NCBI RefSeq assembly: GCF_000212815.1
Contig: NZ_GL890985.1
Coordinates: forward strand, 1,234,550 to 1,298,549
Source of the DNA: Streptococcus sanguinis SK49
GTDB taxonomy: Bacteria; Bacillota; Bacilli; Lactobacillales; Streptococcaceae
DNA: 64,000 nucleotides
Direction: 5' to 3'
The notes beneath the pieces were generated by a model. That model worked only from the letters and a program-made list of their open reading frames with translations, had not been told where the DNA came from and ran no database searches. This document shows positions 36,097-44,650 of the stretch, piece by piece. A program made the translations under genes and the position numbers. Position 1 is the stretch's first letter, and each line of letters opens with the position of its first letter.

Positions 36097-36750
36097 ATGA
36101 ATGTAGAGGAATTGGTAAAAGAGTTAAAAGCTGTAGCTAACCCAGATGATGCGGTGGCTATGAAAGCCTATATGAAAAATAAATTTGAGTTTCTAGGAGT
36201 CAAGATTCCAGCTAGACGGAAACTCGCAAAGACTTTTTTCAAACAGGGGACTGACTTTGTTATTGACTGGAATTTTATAAATGAAGCTTGGAATAATCCT
36301 TATCGAGAACTGCAGTACACTGCGCTAGATTATCTGGAGATTCGCAAGAAACTATTGACACCATCTGACTTGCCACGTTTGAAAAAGCTGGCCCAAACAA
36401 AATCTTGGTGGGATACCATAGACTTTTTGGACCGCTTGGTTGGATCAATCATTGCTCGATTTCCGGAAACCAAAGAGATTATTGTAGCTTGGAGTTGTGA
36501 TGAGGATATTTGGTTACGGCGCATGGCCATCGATCATCAGCTGCTACGAAAAGAGAAAACAGACACAGAGCTCTTGGAGAAGATTTTAGTGAATAATCTA
36601 GGCCGAACAGAATTCTTTATTAACAAGGCCATCGGCTGGGCGCTGAGAGATTATTCCAAAACCAATCCAGACTGGGTCAGAGCTTTTATCGAACGGCATC
36701 AGACAGAAATGGCTGCCCTTAGTATTCGAGAGGGAAGTAAGTATTTATGA
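36097..36750 (+). CDS. DNA alkylation repair protein (AlkD-like)
   Basis: A 217-aa all-helical HEAT-like protein of the AlkD family, DNA glycosylases for N3- and N7-alkylpurines. The motif KSWWDTIDFLDRLVGSI with the Trp-Trp-Asp and the downstream WLRRMAIDHQL fit. Streptococcal members have not been tested broadly. The gene starts three bases after the lipoprotein gene and its stop overlaps the ATG of the following acetyltransferase remnant (ATGA). Confidence 0.85.
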   Translation: MNVEELVKELKAVANPDDAVAMKAYMKNKFEFLGVKIPARRKLAKTFFKQGTDFVIDWNFINEAWNNPYRELQYTALDYLEIRKKLLTPSDLPRLKKLAQTKSWWDTIDFLDRLVGSIIARFPETKEIIVAWSCDEDIWLRRMAIDHQLLRKEKTDTELLEKILVNNLGRTEFFINKAIGWALRDYSKTNPDWVRAFIERHQTEMAALSIREGSKYL

Positions 36751-37271
36751 AACATGTTTATTTAAAATATCTGGAAGAGAAGGATTAATCAGTTTGGCTG
36801 GAAGGATTTTCCAATAGACTGACTTCTCAATCACCATTTGATGATGGGCTTTTAGATATGACAATTTGTACAGAAAGTTGGTTTGCGGATTTGGTGGCTA
36901 AGCACCGCGATTTCCGAGAGAAAGATCAACAGTATATTTGGGGAATTTATGATGCAAAAAGCGGAAAACATGTAGGTATGGTTAATTTATTTGTGCTAGC
37001 TAGAGATGACTTTCAATGGGCGGAAATAGGTTATACGATACATAATCAATTTTGGCGTCAGGGTTATGCCAGAGCTATGCTAGAAGAACTCAAGAGAGTC
37101 AGTAGCGAACTAGGATTTCATCGCTTAGAAGCACATGTTGATCTACAGAATATCCCTTCGCAAAAATTACTAGAGCAAGCTGATTTCTATCTTGAAGGAG
37201 TACGAAAAAAATTCCAAAAAGAAGGCCAAGAGTGGAAGGATAGACAAGTTTTTGTTTATATTTTAGATTAA
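36747..37271 (+). pseudogene. GNAT acetyltransferase with an early in-frame TAA
   Basis: A frame coupled to the alkD-like gene by ATGA overlap reads MKHVYLKYLEEKD, then TAA at 36786-36788, then SVWLEGFSNRLTSQSPFDDG and on through a normal RimJ-like acetyltransferase to 37271. The downstream part has QFWRQGYARAMLEEL (acetyl-CoA loop) and NIPSQKLLEQADFYLEGV. With the stop the gene loses its N-terminal strand; a restart at the ATG at 36858 would give a 137-aa shortened protein without a clear Shine-Dalgarno sequence. Full length would be 174 aa, normal for the family. Confidence 0.8.
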
Positions 37272-37276
37272 ATACC

Positions 37277-37306
37277 TTGACAAAACGGAAAAAAATAAGG
37301 TAAACT
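37277..37306 (+). promoter_or_regulatory. Promoter of the asd-type small RNA
   Basis: A perfect TTGACA is followed after 18 bp by TAAACT, giving an expected start near 37313. Confidence 0.65.
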
Positions 37307-37312
37307 ATATTT

Positions 37313-37455
37313 CGTGCGATGAGTCGATATGCAGATTTTCTGCAAATTGAAGCATGGGAGGTCATAAACGCAGGAGCGGACCTTGATCAGTTGTGTGAAC
37401 CTGCTGATCACACGAAAGTGCCCTTATCCCCAGTCTACGGATTGGGGATTTTTCT
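37313..37455 (+). ncRNA. Candidate asd-motif small RNA
   Basis: A transcription unit of about 145 nt with its own -35/-10 and a strong terminator, no coding potential and rich in pairing: TGATCAG/CTGATCA enclose a loop with GTGTG that can also pair with CACAC just behind, allowing a pseudoknot or a switch. It lies upstream of asd. The asd RNA motif is known from Lactobacillales, mostly upstream of asd, and in S. pyogenes it has been seen as an independent small RNA. Boundaries are inferred from promoter and terminator positions; membership of the family is from location and size, not from a covariance search. Confidence 0.65.
37426..37455 (+). terminator. Terminator of the small RNA
   Basis: ATCCCCA(GT) and (AT)TGGGGAT form a GC-rich stem followed by TTTTTCT. 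Confidence 0.9.
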
Positions 37456-37700
37456 ATGTCTCTTAGAGTGGCAAGGCCATTAGTCGCAGCCAATCTTAGA
37501 GATATTGATACTGAGACGGCCTATGTTGTGAGTGCTATTGCTCTTGATGAAACAACTTCGCAGAAGGCAGTTGAGTCGTAGAGTAATGGATGCAGTTTTG
37601 TTCGTGAGAACAAAATCTGTAAGCCTTGAAAGTTCTCATAGTGATGCATGAGTGTTAGTGTAGTTTATCAAAATATCACACTTATATTCTTCAGAAATAT
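37456..37700. other. Gap between the small RNA and asd promoter
   Basis: About 245 bp. It holds one 41-codon frame (37456-37581, MSLRVARPLVAANLRDIDTE...) without a Shine-Dalgarno sequence and an imperfect hairpin around 37599-37618 (TTTTGTTC/GAACAAAA). No gene is supported. Confidence 0.4.
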
Positions 37701-37728
37701 TTGCATTTTTCCCTAAAAATAGTATAAT
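37701..37728 (+). promoter_or_regulatory. Predicted asd promoter
   Basis: TTGCAT and TATAAT with a 16-bp spacer, about 44 bp upstream of the asd start. Confidence 0.6.
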
Positions 37729-37771
37729 ACTAACAATACAAAATTTTTTGAAAATTCAGAGAGGTTATCGC

Positions 37772-38848
37772 ATGGGATATACAGTTGCTGTAGTAGGTGC
37801 CACTGGCGCCGTTGGATCTCAAATGATTAAAATGCTGGAAGAATCTAGCCTTCCAATTGATAAAATACGCTATCTGGCGTCTGCTCGTTCAGCTGGAAAA
37901 GTTCTCCAATTCAAGGGACAAGATATTACTATCGAAGAGACGACCGAGACAGTTTTTGAAGGTGTAGATATTGCTCTCTTCTCAGCTGGTGGTTCTACCT
38001 CAGCAAAATACGCTCCTTACGCAGTCAAAGCTGGAGCAGTAGTGGTCGATAACACATCTTATTTCCGTCAAAATCCTGATGTTCCTCTGGTTGTTCCAGA
38101 AGTCAACGCCCATGCCTTAGATCAGCACAAGGGAATTATCGCTTGCCCTAACTGCTCGACAATTCAGATGATGGTGGCTTTAGAGCCTATTCGTCAGCAA
38201 TGGGGGTTGGATCGTATCATCGTTTCAACTTATCAAGCTGTTTCTGGTGCAGGTATGGGAGCCATTCTTGAAACTCAAGCTCAATTACGCTCTGTTCTCA
38301 ATGATGGTGTAAATCCTAAGGTTGCGGAAGCCAATATCCTGCCATGCGGCGGCGATAAAAAACATTATCCTATTGCCTTTAATGCCTTACCTCAGATTGA
38401 TGTCTTTACAGATAACGACTATACTTACGAAGAGATGAAGATGACCAAGGAAACTAAGAAAATCATGGAAGATGATTCTATTGCTGTTTCTGCGACATGT
38501 GTCCGCCTTCCAATCTTGTCTGCCCACTCAGAGTCTGTCTACATAGAGACTAAGGAAGTTGCACCTATTGATCAGGTAAAAGCAGCAATCGCAGACTTTC
38601 CTGGTGCTGTTCTGGAAGATGATGTAGCTCATCAGGTTTATCCGCAAGCGATCAATGCGGTTGGTAAGAAAGAAACCTTTGTTGGCCGGATTCGTAAGGA
38701 TCTTGATGCGGAAAAAGGAATCCATATGTGGGTGGTTTCAGACAATCTTCTTAAAGGAGCAGCTTGGAATTCTGTTCAAATCGCAGAGACACTGCATGAG
38801 CGTGGTTTAGTTCGTCCAACAGCAGAAGTTGTTTTTGAATTAAAATAA
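37772..38848 (+). CDS. asd: Aspartate-semialdehyde dehydrogenase
   Basis: A 358-aa NADPH-dependent enzyme that reduces aspartyl phosphate to aspartate semialdehyde, the branch point to lysine/diaminopimelate, threonine and methionine. The Rossmann start [18 protein letters not shown], the catalytic Cys in CPNCSTIQ and the active-site RLPI.SAHSES region are present. Start chosen for gagagg upstream. dapA follows after a short hairpin. Confidence 0.96.
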   Translation: MGYTVAVVGATGAVGSQMIKMLEESSLPIDKIRYLASARSAGKVLQFKGQDITIEETTETVFEGVDIALFSAGGSTSAKYAPYAVKAGAVVVDNTSYFRQNPDVPLVVPEVNAHALDQHKGIIACPNCSTIQMMVALEPIRQQWGLDRIIVSTYQAVSGAGMGAILETQAQLRSVLNDGVNPKVAEANILPCGGDKKHYPIAFNALPQIDVFTDNDYTYEEMKMTKETKKIMEDDSIAVSATCVRLPILSAHSESVYIETKEVAPIDQVKAAIADFPGAVLEDDVAHQVYPQAINAVGKKETFVGRIRKDLDAEKGIHMWVVSDNLLKGAAWNSVQIAETLHERGLVRPTAEVVFELK

Positions 38849-38873
38849 AGTGACCAAGGAAACTTGACAGCAC

Positions 38874-38907
38874 AGGGTTGAATAATCGTTCTTTCAACCC
38901 TCTTTTC
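38874..38907 (+). terminator. Hairpin between asd and dapA
   Basis: AGGGTTGAA and TTCAACCCT form a perfect 9-bp stem followed by CTTTTCG. The short T-run suggests a partial terminator or attenuator between the two genes. A TATAAT box lies directly after it. Confidence 0.65.
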
Positions 38908-38930
38908 GTATAATAAAGAGAGGTAAGTTT

Positions 38931-39866
38931 ATGGCGTATGCGGATCTGAAAAACTGTAAAATCATCACAGCTTTTATTACTCCTTTTCATGAAGATGGTT
39001 CCATCAATTTTGAAGCTATTCCAGACTTGATTGAGCACCTTTTGGCGCATCATACGGATGGGATTTTGCTGGCTGGAACGACTGCTGAAAGTCCAACACT
39101 GACACACGATGAAGAGTTGGAGCTATTTGCGGCAGTTCAAAAGGTTGTCAAGGGGCGCGTTCCTTTGATAGCTGGTGTCGGTACCAATGAAACGCGCGAC
39201 TCTATCGAATTCGTCAAAGAAGTAGATGAATTTGGTGGTTTTGCTGCTGGCCTTGCCATTGTTCCCTATTACAACAAACCTTCTCAAGAAGGGATGTATC
39301 AGCACTTTAAAGCTATTGCGGATGCTTCAAACCTGCCTATCATTATCTATAATATACCTGGACGGGTAGTTGTTGAGATGACACCTGAGACTATGCTAAG
39401 GTTGGCAGAACATCCAAATATTATCGGCGTTAAAGAATGTACCAGTCTGGCGAATATGGCCTATCTGATTGAGCATCGTCCAGAGGAGTTTCTAATTTAT
39501 ACTGGTGAGGATGGCGATGCCTTTCATGCTATGAATCTGGGGGCTGATGGAGTTATTTCAGTTGCTTCTCACACAAACGGTGATGAAATGTTTGAAATGC
39601 TTGATGCTATTGAGCACAATGACATCAAAAAAGCAGCAGCTATCCAACGGAAATTCATCCCTAAAGTCAATGCACTCTTCTCTTACCCAAGCCCTGCCCC
39701 AGTCAAAGCTGTACTTAATTACTTGGGCTTTGCAGCTGGTCCAACCCGCTTACCTCTTGTGCCAGCGCCTGAAGAAGATGCTAAACGCATTATTAAGGTT
39801 GTGGTTGATGGTGACTATCAAGCGACCAAAGAGACTGTTAAAGGCGTCCTGAGACCGGATTATTGA
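38931..39866 (+). CDS. dapA: 4-Hydroxy-tetrahydrodipicolinate synthase
   Basis: A 311-aa class I aldolase that condenses pyruvate with aspartate semialdehyde, the first step of diaminopimelate and lysine synthesis. The Schiff-base lysine is in IIGVKECTS, the catalytic Tyr in IIYNIPGRV, and [13 protein letters not shown] binds the substrate. Length is normal. It uses the product of asd immediately upstream. Confidence 0.96.
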
Positions 39867-39892
39867 TTGATAAAATTGAAAAAAATATTTCT

Positions 39893-39922
39893 AAAAAGGA
39901 TTGCCCAGAGCAGTCCTTTTTT
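39893..39922 (+). terminator. dapA terminator
   Basis: AAAAGGATTGC-CCAGA-GCAGTCCTTTT followed by T residues. Confidence 0.85.
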
Positions 39923-39961
39923 ATATTGACTTTTAAGGCTAAAGAAAAAAGGAAGCTTCCT

Positions 39962-39990
39962 TTGAAAAATATTGGAAAAAATTATATAAT
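39962..39990 (+). promoter_or_regulatory. Predicted promoter of the ATP-cone gene
   Basis: TTGAAA and TATAAT with a 17-bp spacer. A palindrome AAAGGAAGCTTCCTTT (39948-39963) overlaps the -35 region. Confidence 0.55.
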
Positions 39991-39997
39991 GTTATGG

Positions 39998-40058
39998 TAT
40001 AGTCTGACTTTGTGATTTCTTTTTGAGCAGACTATAGACAACTGGACTGGCAGCAGTC
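39998..40058 (+). promoter_or_regulatory. Structured leader of the ATP-cone gene
   Basis: Two hairpins lie close to the expected transcription start: TATAGTCTG/CAGACTATA (39998-40006 with 40028-40036) and GACTG-GCAG-CAGTC (40045-40058). They lie 50 bases before the Shine-Dalgarno sequence. No known riboswitch is recognised. Confidence 0.45.
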
Positions 40059-40110
40059 ATGTTAGAGACTTACATTAGATTAGAAATATATAATATAAAA
40101 GGAGTTTTTT

Positions 40111-40449
40111 ATGCAAGTTATTAAACGGAGTGGTGAGGTTGTAGAATTTGACCCAGATAAAATTTATCAAGCAGTTTTAAAGGCAGCTCAGACTGTCTAT
40201 GTGTTGACAGATGATTTGCGTCAGAATTTAGCGCAGGTTACAAAGAAAGTGGTTCTGGATTTGGAAGAAGCTAAGGTTGAACGTGCGACAATCAGCATGA
40301 TTCAGTCCATGGTTGAAAGCCGCCTCTTGGGTGCAGGTTATATTACTATTGCAGAGCATTATATTTCTTATCGCTTGCAGCGCGATTTAGAGCGAAACGG
40401 CTATGGAGATCATATAGCTGTGCATCTGCATTTTGAGCAAGTGAGATAA
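40111..40449 (+). CDS. Stand-alone ATP-cone domain protein
   Basis: A 112-aa protein that is almost entirely an ATP-cone, the nucleotide-binding regulatory domain of class I/III ribonucleotide reductases and NrdR. The signature MQVIKRSGEVVEFDPDKIYQAVLKAA is followed by the helical core. There is no zinc ribbon, so it is not NrdR itself. No nrd gene is in the window. It might sense ATP/dATP and act on another protein. SD aaaaggag precedes the ATG. Confidence 0.85.
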   Translation: MQVIKRSGEVVEFDPDKIYQAVLKAAQTVYVLTDDLRQNLAQVTKKVVLDLEEAKVERATISMIQSMVESRLLGAGYITIAEHYISYRLQRDLERNGYGDHIAVHLHFEQVR

Positions 40450-40455
40450 AATCAG

Positions 40456-40478
40456 AAAGCCCGTTAGGGCTTTTTTTG
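40456..40478 (+). terminator. ATP-cone gene terminator
   Basis: AAAGCCC-GTTA-GGGCTTTTTTT. Confidence 0.9.
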
Positions 40479-40590
40479 CTCTTGAGGTAGAGAGTATCAC
40501 TTTAGGATTCATCCGCTTAAATCCCAGAAATATGTTAAAATAGTTAAAGAAATAAAATTTTATCAATGATATTCGTTGAAAGGATAAATT

Positions 40591-41442
40591 ATGGCAACGA
40601 TTCAATGGTTTCCGGGGCATATGTCCAAGGCACGGAGACAGGTACAGGAAAACATTAAGTTTGTTGATTTTGTGACGATATTGGTTGATGCGAGACTTCC
40701 TTTATCCAGTCAAAATCCTATGCTGACTAAGATTGTGGGGGATAAGCCCAAGCTTTTGATTTTAAACAAGGCAGATTTGGCAGATCCTGTTCGTATCAAG
40801 GAATGGCAGAGCTATTTTGAAAGTCAGGGGATTCCGACCTTATCTATTAATTCCAAAGAGCAATCTGCTGTTAAAAAAGTGACAGACGCAGCTAAAAAGC
40901 TTATGGCTGACAAATTGGCGCGTCAGAAAGAGAGAGGAATTCGCATTGAAACCCTGCGTACCATGATAATCGGTATTCCCAATGCCGGAAAATCAACCCT
41001 CATGAATCGCTTAGCTGGTAAGAAAATTGCCGTTGTAGGGAATAAGCCGGGTGTGACCAAAGGTCAGCAATGGCTCAAGTCAAATAAAGACTTGGAAATA
41101 TTAGATACACCAGGGATTCTCTGGCCTAAGTTTGAAGATGAGACGGTTGCTCTTAAGCTTGCTCTAACTGGTGCTATCAAGGATAATCTGCTGCCTATGG
41201 ATGAGGTGACGATTTTTGGTCTCAATTATTTTAAGGAGCATTATCCTGAGGAGCTGACAGCACGCTTCAAGCAGCTGGATCTAAGCCAGGAATCGCCTGA
41301 CATGATTATGGATATGACCCAAAAACTTGGCTTCCGCGACGACTATGACCGTTTTTACAGCCTTTTTGTCAAAGAAGTCCGTGATGGCAAGCTAGGCCGT
41401 TATTGCTTGGATATGGTTGGTGAACTAGATGGCAACGATTAA
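40591..41442 (+). CDS. rbgA: Ribosome biogenesis GTPase YlqF/RbgA
   Basis: A 283-aa circularly permuted GTPase needed for late assembly of the 50S subunit. The order of motifs is permuted: NKAD (G4) comes first, then GIPNAGKST (G1) and DTPGILWP (G3). The N-terminal [14 protein letters not shown] is diagnostic. rnhB begins within the last 14 bases, so both are translationally coupled. Confidence 0.95.
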   Translation: MATIQWFPGHMSKARRQVQENIKFVDFVTILVDARLPLSSQNPMLTKIVGDKPKLLILNKADLADPVRIKEWQSYFESQGIPTLSINSKEQSAVKKVTDAAKKLMADKLARQKERGIRIETLRTMIIGIPNAGKSTLMNRLAGKKIAVVGNKPGVTKGQQWLKSNKDLEILDTPGILWPKFEDETVALKLALTGAIKDNLLPMDEVTIFGLNYFKEHYPEELTARFKQLDLSQESPDMIMDMTQKLGFRDDYDRFYSLFVKEVRDGKLGRYCLDMVGELDGND

Positions 41443-42193
41443 AGAAATCCAGCAACGTTTAGAGTTAGTGACTGATTTGGCTGATCCTTTTCTGGCAGAA
41501 GCAGCTAATGACCAGCGGAGCGGAGTTCAAAAGGCGATTGAAAAGCGTAAAAGAGCCATTCAGGCGGAGTTAGACGAGGAACTGCGTCTGGAGCAGATGC
41601 TACGGTATGAAAAAGAGCTTTATAAAACCGGCTTTCGGGCGATCGCTGGGATTGATGAGGTCGGTCGTGGTCCTCTAGCTGGACCTGTTGTCGCTGCAGC
41701 TGTTATCTTACCTCCAGGATGTAAGATTAAGGGGCTCAACGACAGCAAGAAGATACCCAAGAAAAAGCACCAAGATATCTATCAAGCAGTCATGGATAAA
41801 GCCTTGGCAGTCGGTGTTGGCCTGATAGACAATGAGATTATTGATCAAGTCAATATCTACGAAGCGACCAAGCTTGCTATGAAAGAGGCTTTGTCTAAGC
41901 TTTGTCTCAAGCCAGATTATCTGCTGATTGATGCTATGAAGTTAGATATTGATATCCCGCAAGAGTCCATTATCAAAGGAGATGCCAATTCTCTGTCTAT
42001 CGCAGCAGCTAGTATTGTTGCTAAGGTTACTCGAGATAAGCTGATGGCAGACTACGACAAGGAATATCCTGGTTATGATTTTGCGCAAAATGCTGGTTAT
42101 GGGACTAAGAGCCACTTGCAGGGCTTGGAGCGACACGGCGTAACTCCTATTCATCGCAAGACATTTGAACCCGTAAAATCCATGCGTGAATAG
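41429..42193 (+). CDS. rnhB: Ribonuclease HII
   Basis: A 254-aa endonuclease that removes RNA from RNA-DNA hybrids and single ribonucleotides in DNA. The catalytic [20 protein letters not shown] (Asp-Glu), the LIDAMKLDI Asp and the [15 protein letters not shown] region are present. An N-terminal extension of about 70 residues before the catalytic domain is normal in Firmicutes. It overlaps rbgA. Confidence 0.95.
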   Translation: MATIKEIQQRLELVTDLADPFLAEAANDQRSGVQKAIEKRKRAIQAELDEELRLEQMLRYEKELYKTGFRAIAGIDEVGRGPLAGPVVAAAVILPPGCKIKGLNDSKKIPKKKHQDIYQAVMDKALAVGVGLIDNEIIDQVNIYEATKLAMKEALSKLCLKPDYLLIDAMKLDIDIPQESIIKGDANSLSIAAASIVAKVTRDKLMADYDKEYPGYDFAQNAGYGTKSHLQGLERHGVTPIHRKTFEPVKSMRE

Positions 42194-42210
42194 GCACGAA
42201 GGGGTGAGGC

Positions 42211-43053
42211 ATGCTAATCAGTAAAATCTTAAACAATAATGTGGTGATTTCTGAAGAAAACCAAGAAGAAGTTATTCTAATGGGACGAGGACTGGCCTTT
42301 GGTCGAAAAGTTGGCCAGGAGATTCCAGATGAGCTGATTGAGAAAAAGTATGTCTTGTCAGAAAATAGACGCCAGCTTCTGATGGAGTTGCCAGCAGAGG
42401 TCATGGAAATGTCGGATAAGATTATTTCTTTCGCAAGGGAGAAACTGCAGAAGAAGCTCAAAGACACTGCTTTTCTGGCGATGGCAGATCATATCCACGG
42501 AGTCTTGCTGCGCTTGGATGATGATATTTACCTCAAGAATTTCCTCATGTGGGATATTAGACGCTTTTTTCCTATCGAGTTTGAGGTTGGTCAGTATGCT
42601 AAACAGCTTTTGAGCGCTTATATCGGTAAGGAACTTCCAGAGGATGAAGCGGCTTTTATAGCGCTGACCTTGGTCAATGCAGAGTTGGAAAATGGCGATG
42701 GAACTGCGCGTGATTTGACTATGATGATGGAGGAAATCATGACCATTGTCAAGTACAGTTTGGAAATTTCTTTAGACGAGGAAGACATCTACCTTGAGCG
42801 CTTCATGACCCATCTAAAATTTTTCTGTGAGCGAGTTCTGACTGATAGAGGCCACCGTGATTTAGAGGACAATGAGATGTTTGACTTACTTAAATGTAAG
42901 TATCCCTTGGCTTATGAGACAACTAGGAAGATTGCTGAATTTTTAAAGCAAACCAGAAATTACCAAACATCAGAGGATGAACAACTGTACCTGACTATCC
43001 ATTTGTCACGCATGAAAAGGAGGATGATATGCAAAGCGAATACGAAAAAATGA
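42211..43053 (+). CDS. BglG/LicT-family transcription antiterminator (orphan)
   Basis: A 280-aa RNA-binding antiterminator: co-antiterminator domain (1-55, MLISKILNNNVVISEENQEE), PRD1 (about 65-170) and PRD2 (about 175-275). Of the four conserved PRD histidines, His94, His201 and His264 are seen, but the second of PRD1 is Thr153 (FIALTLVNAE instead of FIALHIVNAE). Such proteins normally control a neighbouring beta-glucoside PTS operon through phosphorylation by EII and HPr. No PTS gene or RAT sequence is nearby; the next gene is an acetyltransferase overlapping by 25 bases. Regulation through the missing site is probably altered. Confidence 0.9.
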   Translation: MLISKILNNNVVISEENQEEVILMGRGLAFGRKVGQEIPDELIEKKYVLSENRRQLLMELPAEVMEMSDKIISFAREKLQKKLKDTAFLAMADHIHGVLLRLDDDIYLKNFLMWDIRRFFPIEFEVGQYAKQLLSAYIGKELPEDEAAFIALTLVNAELENGDGTARDLTMMMEEIMTIVKYSLEISLDEEDIYLERFMTHLKFFCERVLTDRGHRDLEDNEMFDLLKCKYPLAYETTRKIAEFLKQTRNYQTSEDEQLYLTIHLSRMKRRMICKANTKK

Positions 43054-43595
43054 TTGCTGGAGAGATTTACCGACCACAAGACAGTGAATTAAGAGAATTG
43101 GCAGCAAGGTCAAAGGAATTTCAATATCGTTTTAACCAAGAGCAAGACAGCGACAAGAGAAGTGCTATTATCAAAGAATGGTTTGGCTGCACAGGAGAGA
43201 ATCTTGCTATGAAGCCTGATTTGGTCTGTGATTATGGAATCAATATTCATCTAGGCGAGAATTTTTATTCTAACTGGAATCTGACTATGCTGGACGTTTG
43301 CCCGATTCGCATCGGAGACAATGCCCTGCTCGGTCCTAATTGCCAGTTTCTGACACCTCTTCATCCGCTTGATCCAGTGGAAAGAAATTCCGGAATTGAG
43401 TACGGAGCACCAATCACTATTGGTAATAACTTTTGGGCTGGCGGAGGTGTGACAATTCTGCCAGGCGTGACACTAGGGGATAATGTGGTAGTCGGAGCAG
43501 GTGCGGTTGTTACCAAGTCTTTTGGCGACAATGTAGTCTTGGCTGGTAATCCAGCGCGAATTATTAAGGAAATTCCTGTTCATAAAGAGTGTTAA
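43029..43595 (+). CDS. maa: Maltose/galactoside O-acetyltransferase family protein
   Basis: A 188-aa trimeric left-handed beta-helix acetyltransferase. An N-terminal Maa domain (EYEKMIAGEIYRPQDSEL) is followed by hexapeptide repeats (IGDNALLGPN, ITIGNNFWAGGGVTILPGVT, GDNVVVGAGAVVTKSF) and the catalytic His in FLTPLHPLDP. It acetylates sugars in vitro; the physiological substrate is not known. It overlaps the antiterminator gene, which suggests common control. Confidence 0.9.
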   Translation: MQSEYEKMIAGEIYRPQDSELRELAARSKEFQYRFNQEQDSDKRSAIIKEWFGCTGENLAMKPDLVCDYGINIHLGENFYSNWNLTMLDVCPIRIGDNALLGPNCQFLTPLHPLDPVERNSGIEYGAPITIGNNFWAGGGVTILPGVTLGDNVVVGAGAVVTKSFGDNVVLAGNPARIIKEIPVHKEC

Positions 43596-43653
43596 AGGCA
43601 ATGGGCAAGGGAACCGGCTATTGACAACATCAAATTAAATAAAATCGTAAAGA

Positions 43654-43679
43654 AGGAACTGTACTGCAGTTCTTTTTTT
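43654..43679 (+). terminator. maa terminator
   Basis: AAGGAACTG and CAGTTCTTTTTTT form a short hairpin with a T-run. Confidence 0.75.
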
Positions 43680-43689
43680 GAACTTTTTT

Positions 43690-43699
43690 ACGAATAAGA
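43690..43699 (+). promoter_or_regulatory. Candidate ComX (cin-box) site upstream of dprA
   Basis: TACGAATAAG contains the complete competence -10 box TACGAATA recognised by the alternative sigma factor ComX. It lies just 16 bp before the dprA start, preceded by a TTTTTTTG run from the upstream terminator. Consistent with dprA being a late competence gene, though close to the start codon. Confidence 0.65.
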
Positions 43700-43714
43700 A
43701 AGTGAGGTGAAAAA

Positions 43715-44557
43715 ATGAATAATTTTGAGATTTATAAAATGAAAAAAGCTGGCTTAACCAATCATCAGGTTTTAAATGTTTTAAGATACGCTGAGAGTAG
43801 AGATGGCAAGCTTTCTCTGCGAGATAAGGCTGTCGTATCTGAGTGCCGCAATCCTGCTCTCTTTATTGAGAAATACAAGAGGCTTGATTTACCGGCTTTG
43901 AAGGAAGAATTTGAACTTTTCCCGTCCTTTTCTATCTTGGATGATATTTATCCTTGGGATTTATGCGAGATTTACGATGCCCCGACCTTGTTATTCTATC
44001 AGGGAAATCTAGATCTACTAGAATTGCCCAAGACTGCAGTCGTTGGCAGTAGAGACAGCAGTAAGCAAGGAAATGCCTCTGTACAAAAGATTGTCAAAGA
44101 GCTAAACAATGAATTGGTTATCGTCAGTGGCCTGGCTCGTGGAATAGATACGGTGGCCCATATGGCTGCCCTGCAAAACGGAGGTCAGACCATTGCTGTC
44201 ATCGGAACGGGATTAGATGTCTTCTATCCCAAGCCTAACAAAAAATTACAAGCTTACATTGGAAAAAATCATTTATTGCTGACAGAGTATGGTCCGGGTG
44301 AACAGCCCTTGAAATTTCATTTTCCAGAGCGGAATCGTATCATCGCTGGTCTCTGTCGGGGCGTCATCGTGGCGGAAGCCAAGATGCGCTCAGGCAGTCT
44401 GATTACCTGTGAGCGAGCCATGGAAGAAGGGCGAGATGTCTTTGCTATTCCAGGGTCAATTTTAGATGGAAAATCTGACGGTTGCCATCATTTGATCCAA
44501 GAGGGCGCAAAGTGCATCACATCAGGCTCTGACGTCCTTTCTGAGTTTGATTTTTAA
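43715..44557 (+). CDS. dprA: DNA processing protein DprA
   Basis: A 280-aa Rossmann-fold protein that binds incoming single-stranded DNA during natural transformation and loads RecA. The motif TAVVGSRDSSKQGNAS, VSGLARGIDTVAHMAAL and IAVIGTGLDVFYPKPNKKL are typical, as is the FPERNRIIAGL block. In streptococci it is a late competence gene induced by ComX; I did not find a clear cin-box (TACGAATA) except for ACGAATAAG at 43691-43699, which contains its core. topA follows. Confidence 0.95.
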   Translation: MNNFEIYKMKKAGLTNHQVLNVLRYAESRDGKLSLRDKAVVSECRNPALFIEKYKRLDLPALKEEFELFPSFSILDDIYPWDLCEIYDAPTLLFYQGNLDLLELPKTAVVGSRDSSKQGNASVQKIVKELNNELVIVSGLARGIDTVAHMAALQNGGQTIAVIGTGLDVFYPKPNKKLQAYIGKNHLLLTEYGPGEQPLKFHFPERNRIIAGLCRGVIVAEAKMRSGSLITCERAMEEGRDVFAIPGSILDGKSDGCHHLIQEGAKCITSGSDVLSEFDF

Positions 44558-44587
44558 AACAAGTTTTCCTATAAGAAAAGTTAGTAG

Positions 44588-44616
44588 TTGACATCTATCA
44601 AAAAATAGTTTAAACT
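44588..44616 (+). promoter_or_regulatory. Predicted topA promoter
   Basis: TTGACA and TAAACT with a 17-bp spacer, 35 bp before the start codon. Confidence 0.65.
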
Positions 44617-44650
44617 CTATGAGATTTATTTCTTATAGAAGGTGTCTAAA

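Noticed and set aside
37456..37581. A 41-codon frame (MSLRVARPLVAANLRDIDTE...) after the small RNA
   Set aside because: No Shine-Dalgarno sequence, starts inside the terminator T-run, and no recognisable relatives; kept only as a description of the gap.
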